DNA of 22,204 bases, taken from positions 1 through 22,204 of the forward strand of contig UROO01000024.1 in NCBI GenBank assembly GCA_900549555.1, written 5' to 3'. Every line of letters begins with the position of its first letter. Positions within the stretch are counted from its first letter, which is position 1. Below the pieces are notes generated by a model. The model worked only from the letters and a program-made list of their open reading frames with translations. It did no database searches and was not told the DNA's origin. Shown here piece by piece: positions 14,613 through 22,169 of the stretch. The position numbers and the translations under genes were made by a program. This stretch comes from an uncultured Collinsella sp. (GTDB taxonomy: Bacteria; Actinomycetota; Coriobacteriia; Coriobacteriales; Coriobacteriaceae).

Positions 14613-15470
14613 TTAGAGATATTCGAGGAAACGAGCCGCCGCGAGCGAAACGTCGGCGGTGCGGTATATGGCGTTGATCTGCCGATGAGGATGTCCCTCG
14701 AGCGGGCGCACGGCAACATCGAACTGGCAGCGGCGCAAGATGAGCGCGGGAAGAATGCTCACGCCCAGGCCGTCCTCGACCATGGCCATAATCGCATAGT
14801 CATCCCAGGTCGACAGCTTGGAGCGCACCGTCAGCCCCGCCCGACGGAACAGCGGCGTAATCTCGTCGTCGCTACCGCGTTCCAGCAGAATAAACTGCTC
14901 GTTGGCCAAATCGGCAAGGGAAACGACCTCCGCGGTGGCAAGCGAGGAGCCCGCTGGCACCACGGCCATCAGCTCGTCTTGTACCAACGGCCGCGACGCC
15001 ATGCCGGCGCCGCGTGGCTCGCGCGGAATAAAGCCCAGGTCGCAGCGGCCTTCCGCCACCCATTGCTCAATCTCGGAGTAATCGCCCATCAGCAACTCAT
15101 AATCGACGTCCGGATGATCGGCGCGAAACCGCGCGATCACCGGCGGCAGTACATGGGTCGCCACACTCGAAAACGTACCGATACAGATCTTGCCACGCAT
15201 GAGCCCTCGCATCTCGTCCACGCGTCGCTGCAGGCGGCCAAACTCTTCGCATAACGCCTCGACTGCCGGCATGACCTGCCGCCCGTCGGCGGAAAGCACC
15301 ACGCCCTCGCGGCTTCTATCGAGCACTTTAAAGCCCCAGTCGGCCTCAAGGTCTCCCACCATGCGGCTCACGCCCGACTGCGAATAGTTCAGCCGCTCTG
15401 CAGCACGCGTAAAACTGCCGGCACGCACCGTCTCGAGCAGCACTTGCATCTTTTGGATATTGGTCTCCAC
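14613..15470 (-). CDS. LysR-family transcriptional regulator
   Basis: This 285-residue regulator has a winged helix-turn-helix at about residues 9-66 (ETVRAGSFTRAAERLNYSQ, then SGVSRMVGDLEADWG). A periplasmic-binding-protein-like effector domain follows from about 90 (GKICIGTFSSVATHVLPPVI). The start is a GTG at 15470 with GGGG about 7 bases upstream. An in-frame ATG seven codons in is possible but would trim the first helix. The gene is divergent from the EamA transporter at 15589 and shares with it a 118-base gap that contains a T-N11-A palindrome. It probably controls that transporter and itself. The ligand cannot be deduced. It lies upstream of and parallel to the HTH-alaA gene, which has its own promoter. 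Confidence 0.93.
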   Translation of the reverse strand: METNIQKMQVLLETVRAGSFTRAAERLNYSQSGVSRMVGDLEADWGFKVLDRSREGVVLSADGRQVMPAVEALCEEFGRLQRRVDEMRGLMRGKICIGTFSSVATHVLPPVIARFRADHPDVDYELLMGDYSEIEQWVAEGRCDLGFIPREPRGAGMASRPLVQDELMAVVPAGSSLATAEVVSLADLANEQFILLERGSDDEITPLFRRAGLTVRSKLSTWDDYAIMAMVEDGLGVSILPALILRRCQFDVAVRPLEGHPHRQINAIYRTADVSLAAARFLEYL

Positions 15471-15487
15471 GGCACGTCCCCGCCCTT

Positions 15488-15506
15488 ACATGAGTATTTG
15501 TCATGT
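15488..15506. promoter_or_regulatory. LysR-type T-N11-A binding site
   Basis: ACATGA-N7-TCATGT is a perfect inverted repeat with 6-bp arms that contains the LysR-family T-N11-A pattern (T15491, A15503). It lies between the divergent LysR and EamA genes, 18 bases from the LysR start and overlapping TTGTCA (15498-15503), a possible -35. An AT-rich TATATT follows at 15518-15523. Confidence 0.6.
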
Positions 15507-15588
15507 CATCCATGCATTATATTCGCTTTTCTTCTAAAGCCAGTTCACCCATATTGAACATGCTCGGATATAGAGGGGACGGAAGCGC

Positions 15589-16500
15589 ATGAACAACGGA
15601 CTGTTTACATACTTAGCAGCATTGCTATTGTTTGGCTCCAACGGCATCATCGCCGCTGCCATCGCGCTGCCGAGCTCCGATATCGTGCTCCTGCGCACGT
15701 TTTTGGGCGCCCTCTCGCTTGTCACCGTCCTCACCATCACTCAACGCCATAAGTTGCAGGCGCCATCTCGCCCCCGCGAAGCCGCAGCCCTTCTCCTCTC
15801 GGGAGCCGCGCTGGGCGCCAGCTGGATTTTTCTGTTCCGCGCCTACCAGACGATCGGCGTCGGCATATCCTCGCTGCTGTACTACTGCGGCCCCATCATC
15901 GTTATGGCGCTCTCCCCGCTCATCTTTGGCGAAAAATTGACCGGTGGCAAAATCGCCGGCTTCATAGCTGTCGCCTGCGGCGCCTTCCTCATCGCGGCCC
16001 AAGGCCTCGGCGGCAATATGCCCATCGCGGGCATCGTGTGCGGCATCGCCTCGGCCTTCTGCTATGCATTGATGGTCATCGCCAGCAAGGGTGCGCCGCA
16101 CATCGAGGGCCTCGAGAACTCCGCGCTCCAGGTGAGCGCCGCCTTTTTGACCGCGCTGGTCCTTACGCTCCTCACGCAGGGCGCCCCCTCATTCCTGTCC
16201 GCCGGCGTCGCCGCCAGTATTGATTGGCGCGCCGTCGTCATGCTCGGCGTCGTCAACACCGGACTCGGTTGCCTGCTCTACTTTAGCGCCGTCGCCAAAC
16301 TGCCCGTGCAGACCGTCGCCGTCGTCGGCTACCTTGAGCCGCTTTCGGCCGTCGTGTTCTCGGCCGTCCTTTTGGGCGAAACCATAACACCGGTCCGCCT
16401 GATGGGCGCCGCGCTTATCATCGGCGGCGCGATTTTTTGCGAACTCGCCGGCAAACGCGCAAACACCAAGGCTGGCATCGCCCAGACAGCACGTGCTTAA
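15589..16500 (+). CDS. EamA-family (DMT) inner-membrane transporter
   Basis: This 303-residue, very hydrophobic protein has about ten membrane helices in two EamA repeats (about 5-138 and 152-290). Landmarks are LFGSNGIIAAAIALPSSD in helix 1, SLLYYCGPIIVMALSPLIFGE at the end of the first repeat, and the matching AVVGYLEPLSAVVFSAVLLGE in the second. The repeat of the Y-P-(L/I)-GE pattern is typical of drug/metabolite exporters. The substrate is unknown, with amino acids or other small metabolites exported in this family. The ATG follows GAGGGGACGG at 15573-15582. The gene is divergent from a LysR regulator, the usual arrangement for a regulated exporter. Confidence 0.92.
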   Translation: MNNGLFTYLAALLLFGSNGIIAAAIALPSSDIVLLRTFLGALSLVTVLTITQRHKLQAPSRPREAAALLLSGAALGASWIFLFRAYQTIGVGISSLLYYCGPIIVMALSPLIFGEKLTGGKIAGFIAVACGAFLIAAQGLGGNMPIAGIVCGIASAFCYALMVIASKGAPHIEGLENSALQVSAAFLTALVLTLLTQGAPSFLSAGVAASIDWRAVVMLGVVNTGLGCLLYFSAVAKLPVQTVAVVGYLEPLSAVVFSAVLLGETITPVRLMGAALIIGGAIFCELAGKRANTKAGIAQTARA

Positions 16501-16534
16501 TAGCCCCTGCTCTGAAATACTACCTGCGTATATG

Positions 16535-16558
16535 AATAATCCCCAGATGGGGATTATT
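16535..16558. terminator. 10-bp perfect hairpin between the EamA gene and kup
   Basis: AATAATCCCC (16535-16544) and GGGGATTATT (16549-16558) form a perfect 10-bp stem with loop AGAT. It begins 34 bases after the EamA-gene stop. The 3' arm is U-rich but no full U-tract follows, so it is a modest terminator or a structure in the kup leader. A -10-like TATAAA lies downstream at about 16598. Confidence 0.5.
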
Positions 16559-16639
16559 GTCTAAAACACCCCGATGTGCCAAACTGCTCTTATATGTATA
16601 AAGATGGCATAAAGGTCTACTGCTCGTGTCAGAGGCCAG

Positions 16640-18889
16640 ATGTCCAAGGGAGTCCACGTGGCACACAACAAGCTGGAGGCAAGCCTCCAAGACCAGCGTA
16701 GTCAAGGCGGGCATGGAGCCATTCCCCTCTCCGCTGGCATGCTGCTCGTAACGCTCGGCGTCGTCTACGGTGACATCGGCACAAGCCCCATGTACACCAT
16801 GAAATCAATCGTCGCCAGCAACGGCGGCATCGGCACCGTCAGCGAGGACATGATTCTGGGCGCGCTTTCGCTCGTCATCTGGACCATGACACTCGTGACC
16901 ACGGTCAAGTACGTTGTAATCGCCATGAAGGCCGACAACCATAACGAGGGCGGCATCTTCGCCCTGTTTAGCTTGGTGCGCAAAGTGGCGCCTTGGCTGA
17001 TTCTTCCCGCCATGATCGGCGGCGCGGCGCTGCTCGCCGACGGCATCCTCACCCCCGCCGTCACGGTTACCACGGCCATTGAGGGCCTGCGCACTATCGA
17101 GTGGGGCCACGCGCTATTGGGTGACGGGCAAACCAACGTCATCATTATTACCATCATCATTATCTGCGGCCTATTTGCCATGCAGCGCGCCGGTACCTCG
17201 TCGATCGGCAAGCTGTTCGGCCCGCTCATGACACTGTGGTTCCTGTTCCTGGCAGGCGCCGGCCTGTTCAACATGCTCGGCAACCTGTCCATCCTACGCG
17301 CGCTCAACCCCATCCGCGGCATCATGTTCCTGTTCTCGCCCATCAACCACTCGGGCATCATGGTGCTCGGCTTCGTCTTCCTGTCGACGACCGGCGCCGA
17401 GGCGCTCTACTCGGACATGGGCCACGTTGGCAAGGCAAACATCTATGCATCCTGGCCGTTTGTTAAGGCGGCCCTTATCCTTAACTATCTGGGTCAGGGC
17501 GCTTGGCTGCTCGCCAATAACTCCAACCCCCAGATGCTCGCGATGGATATCGTCAACCCGTTCTACATGATGCTCCCCGAGCCCCTGCGCCCCTTTGCCA
17601 TCGTGCTTTCGGCCGTGGCGGCCATCATCGCCTCGCAGGCGCTCATCACCGGATCGTTCTCGCTGGTATCCGAAGCCACGCGCCTCAACCTTATGCCGCA
17701 TCTGCGCATCCACTACCCCAGCGACACCAAGGGCCAGCTCTATATTCCGCTCGTCAACAACATCATGTGGGTCGGCTGCATCTTCATCGTGCTGCTGTTC
17801 CAAAACTCCGAGCGTATGGAGAGCGCCTACGGCCTCGCCATTACCGTGACCATGCTCATGACCACGACGCTTTTGACGAGCTACATCGCCGGCATCCTCA
17901 AGCACAAGCTGGGCGCCTGCGTCTTTGCCCTGCTCTTTGGTGCCATTGAACTGTGCTTCTTCGCTTCGTGCCTCACCATGTTCTTTGACGGCGGCTACGT
18001 CATGATCTTCCTGGCCGCACTGCTGTTTGGCCTTATGTATGTGTGGCGTCGCGGCACCGCCATCGAGCGCACGCAGACGATTCTGCTGCCCGTCTCCAAG
18101 TACATCGATCAGCTCAACCGCCTGCGCAACGACGAGACTTACCCCGTGCTCGCCGACAATCTCGTGTTCCTCACCAACAGCCCCGACCCGCTCACGCTCG
18201 ACCGCGACGTGCTCTATTCCATCCTGGACAAACATCCCAAGCGCGCTAAGGCTTATTGGTTCATCAACGTGCACGTTACCGACGAGCCCTATACTCACGA
18301 GTATTCCGTTGAGACCTTTGGCACGGACTTTTTGTTCCGCGTGCGCCTGGACCTGGGCTTTAAGGTCAATCAGCGCATCAACGCCTACCTGCGCCAGATC
18401 GTTGGCGACCTGATGGCATCGGGTGAGTTGCCACCGCAGCATCACACCTACTCCATCTACGAGACACGCGGCAACGTGGGCGACTTCCGTTTTTGCATGC
18501 TGCGCAAGATGCTTGCCCCCGAAACGGACATCAACCGCAACGACCATCGCGTCATGGCCATCAAGTACGCCGTCCGCCGCGCCTGCGGAAGCCCGGCACG
18601 TTGGTACGGTCTCGAGAACTCGGCCATCATCATCGAGTACGTGCCCCTCTTTGCCCGTATGCGTCCGGCAGTCAAACTCGTACGCACCCAGGTGCCGCTC
18701 GAAGTTCAGATCGAGGAAGCTGAGGAAATGGATGTCGATATCTTCTCGGACGACCTGGTCAACGGCAACGAAGCCGGCAAGAACATGAACGTCGATCCCA
18801 CCGAGCTGCTCGAGAGCGTCGCCGATACGCCCGAACAGCAACAGCTCGACGGCCTCGAGAGCACCCAGCTCAACGACGCCAACTTCTAG
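16640..18889 (+). CDS. kup: Kup-family potassium uptake protein
   Basis: This 749-residue protein is a proton-coupled potassium importer of the Kup/HAK/KT family. The hallmark GVVYGDIGTSPMYT lies at about 40-53. About twelve membrane helices extend to around residue 465, with the family segments GGIFALFSL, GDGILTPAVTV (here ADGILTPAVTV), LSTTGAEALYSDMGH and NYLGQGAWLL. A cytoplasmic C-terminal domain of about 280 residues follows. It is longer than E. coli Kup (622 residues as I recall), mainly through an acidic Gln/Asp/Glu-rich tail after about residue 690. Two starts are possible: the ATG at 16640 with AGAGG upstream, or a GTG at 16658 with AAGGGAG 5 bases before it. The second has the better ribosome-binding site. 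No cyclic-di-AMP riboswitch was recognised in the leader. Confidence 0.96.
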   Translation: MSKGVHVAHNKLEASLQDQRSQGGHGAIPLSAGMLLVTLGVVYGDIGTSPMYTMKSIVASNGGIGTVSEDMILGALSLVIWTMTLVTTVKYVVIAMKADNHNEGGIFALFSLVRKVAPWLILPAMIGGAALLADGILTPAVTVTTAIEGLRTIEWGHALLGDGQTNVIIITIIIICGLFAMQRAGTSSIGKLFGPLMTLWFLFLAGAGLFNMLGNLSILRALNPIRGIMFLFSPINHSGIMVLGFVFLSTTGAEALYSDMGHVGKANIYASWPFVKAALILNYLGQGAWLLANNSNPQMLAMDIVNPFYMMLPEPLRPFAIVLSAVAAIIASQALITGSFSLVSEATRLNLMPHLRIHYPSDTKGQLYIPLVNNIMWVGCIFIVLLFQNSERMESAYGLAITVTMLMTTTLLTSYIAGILKHKLGACVFALLFGAIELCFFASCLTMFFDGGYVMIFLAALLFGLMYVWRRGTAIERTQTILLPVSKYIDQLNRLRNDETYPVLADNLVFLTNSPDPLTLDRDVLYSILDKHPKRAKAYWFINVHVTDEPYTHEYSVETFGTDFLFRVRLDLGFKVNQRINAYLRQIVGDLMASGELPPQHHTYSIYETRGNVGDFRFCMLRKMLAPETDINRNDHRVMAIKYAVRRACGSPARWYGLENSAIIIEYVPLFARMRPAVKLVRTQVPLEVQIEEAEEMDVDIFSDDLVNGNEAGKNMNVDPTELLESVADTPEQQQLDGLESTQLNDANF

Positions 18890-18910
18890 CGACGTCACAA
18901 ATCAACGACA

Positions 18911-18947
18911 GCGGCCCTGCACCTCACGAGAGACGCAGGGCCGCTTT
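18911..18947. terminator. Bidirectional terminator between kup and the bile salt hydrolase gene
   Basis: GCGGCCCTGC (18911-18920) pairs perfectly with GCAGGGCCGC (18935-18944) around a 14-nt loop. A short T run follows. The gap separates two convergent genes and no other terminator is present in it. Confidence 0.8.
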
Positions 18948-18968
18948 GCATTGCAGTAAAGCTAACGG

Positions 18969-19934
18969 CTACGAACGACGCGGCTCGGGAACCACGAGCC
19001 TATCGGGGCTTGCGCCCTCGGCATCCATCAGGCTCACGTAGCGAATCGACGGATCCCCATACATCGCGTAGTAATAATTGCCCGTGCGCGCGCTAAAGCA
19101 TCCGGTGTAGATAGTCTTCTCGAACTTGCCATCGCCCATCCTGGACGCCCCCTCGATCATCACCACGCCCTCGAGCGAGCGGAACATGCGGACGACGTTT
19201 TCGGTCTCGCTCTCCTTTTGCGGGTAATTGGCATTGAGGTACGCCGCCTTTACAAAACGGCTCGGCGAATAGCAGTCACCCGGAATACCGCGCATGCCGG
19301 CACCCGCGCCATAGGGCTTGAGCTCGGCGCCACGCCATGTCGCCGTCTGCGGAAAATCGCTTGTGGCCGTGATATAGGTGCGCAGGTTTTCCATGTGCCA
19401 CGGGAAGGTCGGCTGGTTGGCAAGGGTGTCGACCGGATCGTCGTATACATGCAGGCCGTCAGCCATCATCTCGACCACGATGCTGCGCTGGCTGTCGCCG
19501 ATAATCCAATGGAGCAGCGACACGCCCAGCCCCTCTCCTGCAGATTTGGCAACAATCACCGTGTCGCGCAGCGCGGCCTCGACCTCATCGACCGTCGAGA
19601 ACGTCGCTGCCACCCACAGGGGAAACTCATAGGCCGCGATATTGGTCTTTCCATCAACCGGCCCCTCGGCATACTCGGCATAACCCGGGAAATTGAGGCC
19701 CGCCACGGCGAGGCCCGCATCGTTGCCGCAATCGAAGAACATAGGGTAGTTCTTGTAATCGATGCACATACCGATCACCGCGTGTGCCGCTGTCGCGTCG
19801 TCGATAAACGAATACGGAATCTGAAACCCGCGCGGCATCACGCGAACCTGTTGGCCGTAGTCAAAGCTCCAGTCGAGGTTGCGGCCTAGATACATGCGGC
19901 CAGAATTATCGGTAAATCGAATACTCGTGCACAT
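18969..19934 (-). CDS. Choloylglycine hydrolase family protein, probable bile salt hydrolase
   Basis: This 321-residue N-terminal-nucleophile hydrolase cleaves amide bonds, either conjugated bile acids or penicillin V. Starting at 19934 the protein begins MCTSIRF, so removal of Met exposes Cys2, the catalytic nucleophile. GGAGG (19943-19939) lies 4 bases upstream. A longer frame to 19997 would bury the cysteine. The catalytic set is intact: Cys2, Arg18 and Asp21 in GRNLDWSF, Asn81 in AGLNFPGY, Asn173 in LANQPTF and Arg226 in GDCYSPSRF. These correspond to C2, R18, D21, N82, N175 and R228 of the clostridial enzyme as I recall it. No signal peptide is seen, so it acts in the cytosol. Gut context favours bile salts over penicillin V, but sequence alone does not decide. 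The leader can pair with the start region. Confidence 0.92.
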   Translation of the reverse strand: MCTSIRFTDNSGRMYLGRNLDWSFDYGQQVRVMPRGFQIPYSFIDDATAAHAVIGMCIDYKNYPMFFDCGNDAGLAVAGLNFPGYAEYAEGPVDGKTNIAAYEFPLWVAATFSTVDEVEAALRDTVIVAKSAGEGLGVSLLHWIIGDSQRSIVVEMMADGLHVYDDPVDTLANQPTFPWHMENLRTYITATSDFPQTATWRGAELKPYGAGAGMRGIPGDCYSPSRFVKAAYLNANYPQKESETENVVRMFRSLEGVVMIEGASRMGDGKFEKTIYTGCFSARTGNYYYAMYGDPSIRYVSLMDAEGASPDRLVVPEPRRS

Positions 19935-19992
19935 AGCGCCTCCTAGCTTTACGTTCTTGCTAATTTCATTGTCTCCAAACAAAAAGGCGCTA
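19934..19992 (-). promoter_or_regulatory. Possible start-site-masking stem in the bile salt hydrolase leader
   Basis: On the minus strand TAGCGCC (19992-19986) is complementary over 7 bases to GGCGCTA (19940-19934). The second block joins the Shine-Dalgarno end to the A of the start codon. If both are transcribed, the stem would hide the start. The 45-nt loop makes it weak, so this is only a candidate. Confidence 0.3.
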
Positions 19993-19997
19993 AACAC

Positions 19998-20034
19998 AAA
20001 AGCCCGGACATGACAACAATGTCACGCCCGGACT
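19998..20034 (-). terminator. Intrinsic terminator downstream of the deformylase-like gene
   Basis: On the minus strand a 15-bp stem (20034-20020 with 20015-20001), including three G-U pairs and a TTGT loop, is followed by TTT (20000-19998). It ends transcription from the deformylase-like gene before the bile salt hydrolase gene. The structured element at 20077-20183 lies between the gene and this terminator. Confidence 0.75.
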
Positions 20035-20076
20035 ATTCAAGCTGGATAAACTCAACCAAGTTAACCCCGCAGGTCG

Positions 20077-20183
20077 TCTAAGGGGTCAAAGTGCCGCAGA
20101 TTGCCACGAAAGAGGAGCGCCGCGTACTAACGGTACGCAAGCGACGATTGAGCGGCAAGGTGCGGTGCTTTGATCCCCTTAGA
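20077..20183 (-). ncRNA. Structured intergenic element, copy 3 (overlaps the deformylase-like stop)
   Basis: Read on the minus strand, an outer stem of about 20 pairs (20183-20161 with 20098-20077) starts at the stop codon of the deformylase-like gene. Inside are a CC/TC internal loop flanked by TTG and CAA, a 7-bp stem, a second loop with TCAAT opposite TTTC, and an apical GCGTAC/GTACGC hairpin. The blocks TCAATCGTCG and CTCCTCTTTC are identical to copy 1 at 7421-7430 and 7454-7463. Hairpins A and C of the longer copies are absent. The internal-loop strands are exchanged relative to copies 1 and 2. The function is unknown. Confidence 0.62.
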
Positions 20184-20598
20184 CCAACTTGCCGAGACAG
20201 TGGTCGATCATATGCTGGATCATTTGTGCCTCGAAGCCCACAAAGTCCTGCTTGCGCTCGCGCATCTTGCCGTCGACGATTACGTCATAAGCGACCTTGC
20301 ACTTGATATAGCGCGTGGACTTGGTGACCTCCTCGTGCGTCAGGCAGCTCTCCTCCATCTTGCTGGCGCCCAGGCCAAACACCAGACGGGGGTTGTAGAG
20401 CACGTGGGGCTCGCCGGCGTCGTCCAGATAGACGCAGACCTTCTTGGTAACGCCAATCTGGTTAGCGGCAAGGCAGCCGGCATCGTCGAGCGACTTGATG
20501 GTATCGATCAGGTCCTGTGCGACCGACTCGTCCTCGACGGTCGCAACCTCGCAACGCTGGGACAGGATAGCCTCGTCGTGGCAAAGCTCTTTAATCAT
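20179..20598 (-). CDS. Peptide deformylase-like protein with degenerate active site
   Basis: This 139-residue protein matches the peptide deformylase fold over its whole length. Deformylases remove the N-formyl group from new proteins. Motif I reads AGCLAANQ at 40-47 (usual GxGLAAxQ), motif II reads ESCLT at 83-87 (usual EGCLS), and motif III reads QHMIDH at 128-133 (usual QHExDH). The metal ligands Cys85, His129 and His133 remain and Gln47 is kept. The catalytic glutamate of HExDH is a methionine (Met130), and glycines in motifs I and II are changed. It may be inactive or have another activity, so a standard deformylase probably exists elsewhere. The ATG at 20598 fits the usual MI start, with GGAGG (20608-20604) 5 bases before it. 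A -10-like TATACT lies at 20637-20632. Confidence 0.85.
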   Translation of the reverse strand: MIKELCHDEAILSQRCEVATVEDESVAQDLIDTIKSLDDAGCLAANQIGVTKKVCVYLDDAGEPHVLYNPRLVFGLGASKMEESCLTHEEVTKSTRYIKCKVAYDVIVDGKMRERKQDFVGFEAQMIQHMIDHCLGKLV

Positions 20599-20730
20599 AC
20601 GTTCCTCCATAGGGGTCGTTGTAACCGCTTAAGTATACGGTACCCACACATTTTCATGCGAAAAATACCGTCCGTCTGCTACGAAGCGCCGAACATCAAC
20701 ATGCGAGGAACAACAGCGTCGTAAAGGGGC

Positions 20731-20736
20731 TATAGT
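20731..20736 (+). promoter_or_regulatory. Candidate -10 of the purine permease gene
   Basis: TATAGT is a good -10 hexamer 55 bases before the permease start. No strong -35 is visible at the right distance. No purine riboswitch motif was found in the leader. The gap 20599-20791 also holds the divergent promoter of the deformylase-like gene. Confidence 0.35.
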
Positions 20737-20791
20737 GGGAGCGTTCGTGTCAATCGGCCTAAACTCGGGGCCGAACAAGGAAAGGGTATGC

Positions 20792-22102
20792 ATGGACGAA
20801 CTATTTCACGTCAGCGAGCGCAAGTCCACAATCGGGACCGAACTCCGCGCTGGACTGACAACATTCCTGGCGATGGCCTACATCATCGCCGTCAACCCCG
20901 CGGTGCTCTCGGGCGCTGGCATCGATGCAGGAGCGCTCGCCTGCGCCACCTGCCTGGGCGCCGGCATCATGACCATCTGCATGGGCATCTTCGCCAACCG
21001 CCCGCTCGCCTGCGCGTCGGGCTTAGGCGTCAACGCGATGATCGCCGGAATCACCACCACCGTCTGCGGCGGTGACTGGCACGTGGCCATGAGCGTCATC
21101 TTCCTTGAGGGCGTCGTCATCTTGCTGCTCGTGCTTTGTGGCCTGCGCGAGGCCATCATGGACGCCATCCCGGTTGTCCTGCGTCACGCCATCTCGGTGG
21201 GTCTGGGCCTGTTCATCGCCATGATTGGCCTGTGCGATGCCGGCATTATCACCGCTGGCGCCGGTACACTCGTCGGTCTGGGCGACATCACCTCCCCCAC
21301 CTTCATCGTCGGCATCATCTCCATCGTCGTGACGGTTGCCCTGGCTTCCCGCAACGTGCCGGGCTCGCTGCTCATCGGCATCGTCGTCGCCGTCATCGCC
21401 GGTATCCCCCTAGGTGTGACCCAGGCTCCGACCGGTATCATCGCCCCGCTCGACTTCTCGAGCATCGGTGGCCCCATCGCCGACGCCGGCGGCATGCCCG
21501 CCATCGTCAAGGTCCTTACCGACCCCGCGCTCCTCGTCATCTCGTTCTCGCTGCTCATGAGTGACTTCTTCGACACCATGGGCACCGCGATGGCCGTGGC
21601 CAAGCAGGGCGAGTTCCTCACCGACGACGGCAACGTCGAGAATATCAAGGAGATCCTGATCGTCGACTCCGCCGCCGCTGCTGTGGGCGGTTTCATGGGC
21701 GTCTCCTCCATCACCACCTTCGTCGAGTCCACCTCTGGCGCAGCCGACGGTGGCCGCACGGGCCTCACCTCCGTCACCACCGGCGTGCTGTTCATTCTCG
21801 CCGCGTTCTTCTCCCCCATCGTCACCATCGTTTCCAGCGCCGCCACCTGCGGTGCTCTGGTCTACGTCGGCTACCTCATGATGAGCGAGGCCTCCGAGAT
21901 CGACTGGTCCGACGTGTCGCAGGGTTTCCCGGCGTTCATGATTGTCGCCGGCGTGCCCTTCACCTACTCCATCTCTGCCGGCATTGGCCTGGGCTTTATC
22001 GCCTACGTGATCGTCGCGCTCTTTAAGGGCGAAGCCTCCAAGATCAAGCCGCTCATGTGGATCGCGGCCCTTGCCTTCCTCGTCTACTTCTTCGTAGCGT
22101 AG
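20792..22102 (+). CDS. AzgA/PbuG-type NCS2 purine permease
   Basis: This 436-residue membrane protein belongs to the AzgA-like branch of NCS2 transporters, which import adenine, guanine or hypoxanthine with protons. Landmarks are ELRAGLTTFLAMAYIIAVNP near residues 17-36, CASGLGVNAMIAG, SDFFDTMGTAMAVAKQGEF at about 257-275 and SGAADGGRTGLTSV at about 316-329. About 12-14 membrane segments are predicted by eye. The ATG at 20792 is chosen over an upstream in-frame start at 20735, because AAGGAAAGGG (20777-20786) lies just before it and the product then aligns with the family. The substrate cannot be narrowed from sequence. The gene appears monocistronic, with its own promoter and a strong terminator. 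Confidence 0.94.
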   Translation: MDELFHVSERKSTIGTELRAGLTTFLAMAYIIAVNPAVLSGAGIDAGALACATCLGAGIMTICMGIFANRPLACASGLGVNAMIAGITTTVCGGDWHVAMSVIFLEGVVILLLVLCGLREAIMDAIPVVLRHAISVGLGLFIAMIGLCDAGIITAGAGTLVGLGDITSPTFIVGIISIVVTVALASRNVPGSLLIGIVVAVIAGIPLGVTQAPTGIIAPLDFSSIGGPIADAGGMPAIVKVLTDPALLVISFSLLMSDFFDTMGTAMAVAKQGEFLTDDGNVENIKEILIVDSAAAAVGGFMGVSSITTFVESTSGAADGGRTGLTSVTTGVLFILAAFFSPIVTIVSSAATCGALVYVGYLMMSEASEIDWSDVSQGFPAFMIVAGVPFTYSISAGIGLGFIAYVIVALFKGEASKIKPLMWIAALAFLVYFFVA

Positions 22103-22131
22103 GCGCAAGGTTCGCAATATCAAACAGCAAA

Positions 22132-22169
22132 GCGCGGAGTCGCATCGAGCGGCTCCGCGCTTTTCTTTT
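22132..22169 (+). terminator. Strong intrinsic terminator of the purine permease gene
   Basis: GCGCGGAG (22132-22139) pairs with CTCCGCGC (22153-22160). The stem continues inward past a T-G pair to CGC/GCG with loop ATCGA. TTTTCTTTT (22161-22169) follows directly. The last 35 bases of the window show no gene. Confidence 0.93.

Noticed and set aside
16501..16639. Cyclic-di-AMP (ydaO-type) riboswitch before kup
   Set aside because: The gap is only 139 bases, contains a simple hairpin, and shows none of the conserved blocks that I know.
17294..18898. 534-residue open frame on the minus strand opposite kup
   Set aside because: Composition is typical of an antisense reading (His, Gln, Asp-rich, no motifs), and it lies wholly inside a certain gene.
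7346..20183. Reading the structured elements as an insertion sequence, MITE or integron attC sites
   Set aside because: No transposase or integrase is nearby, no target-site duplications were seen, the helix sequences differ completely between copies, and the attC core words are absent. A RAYT/REP-type hairpin repeat is not fully excluded.
20611..20791. Purine riboswitch before the permease
   Set aside because: The conserved loop words and three-helix junction of the purine aptamer are not found.
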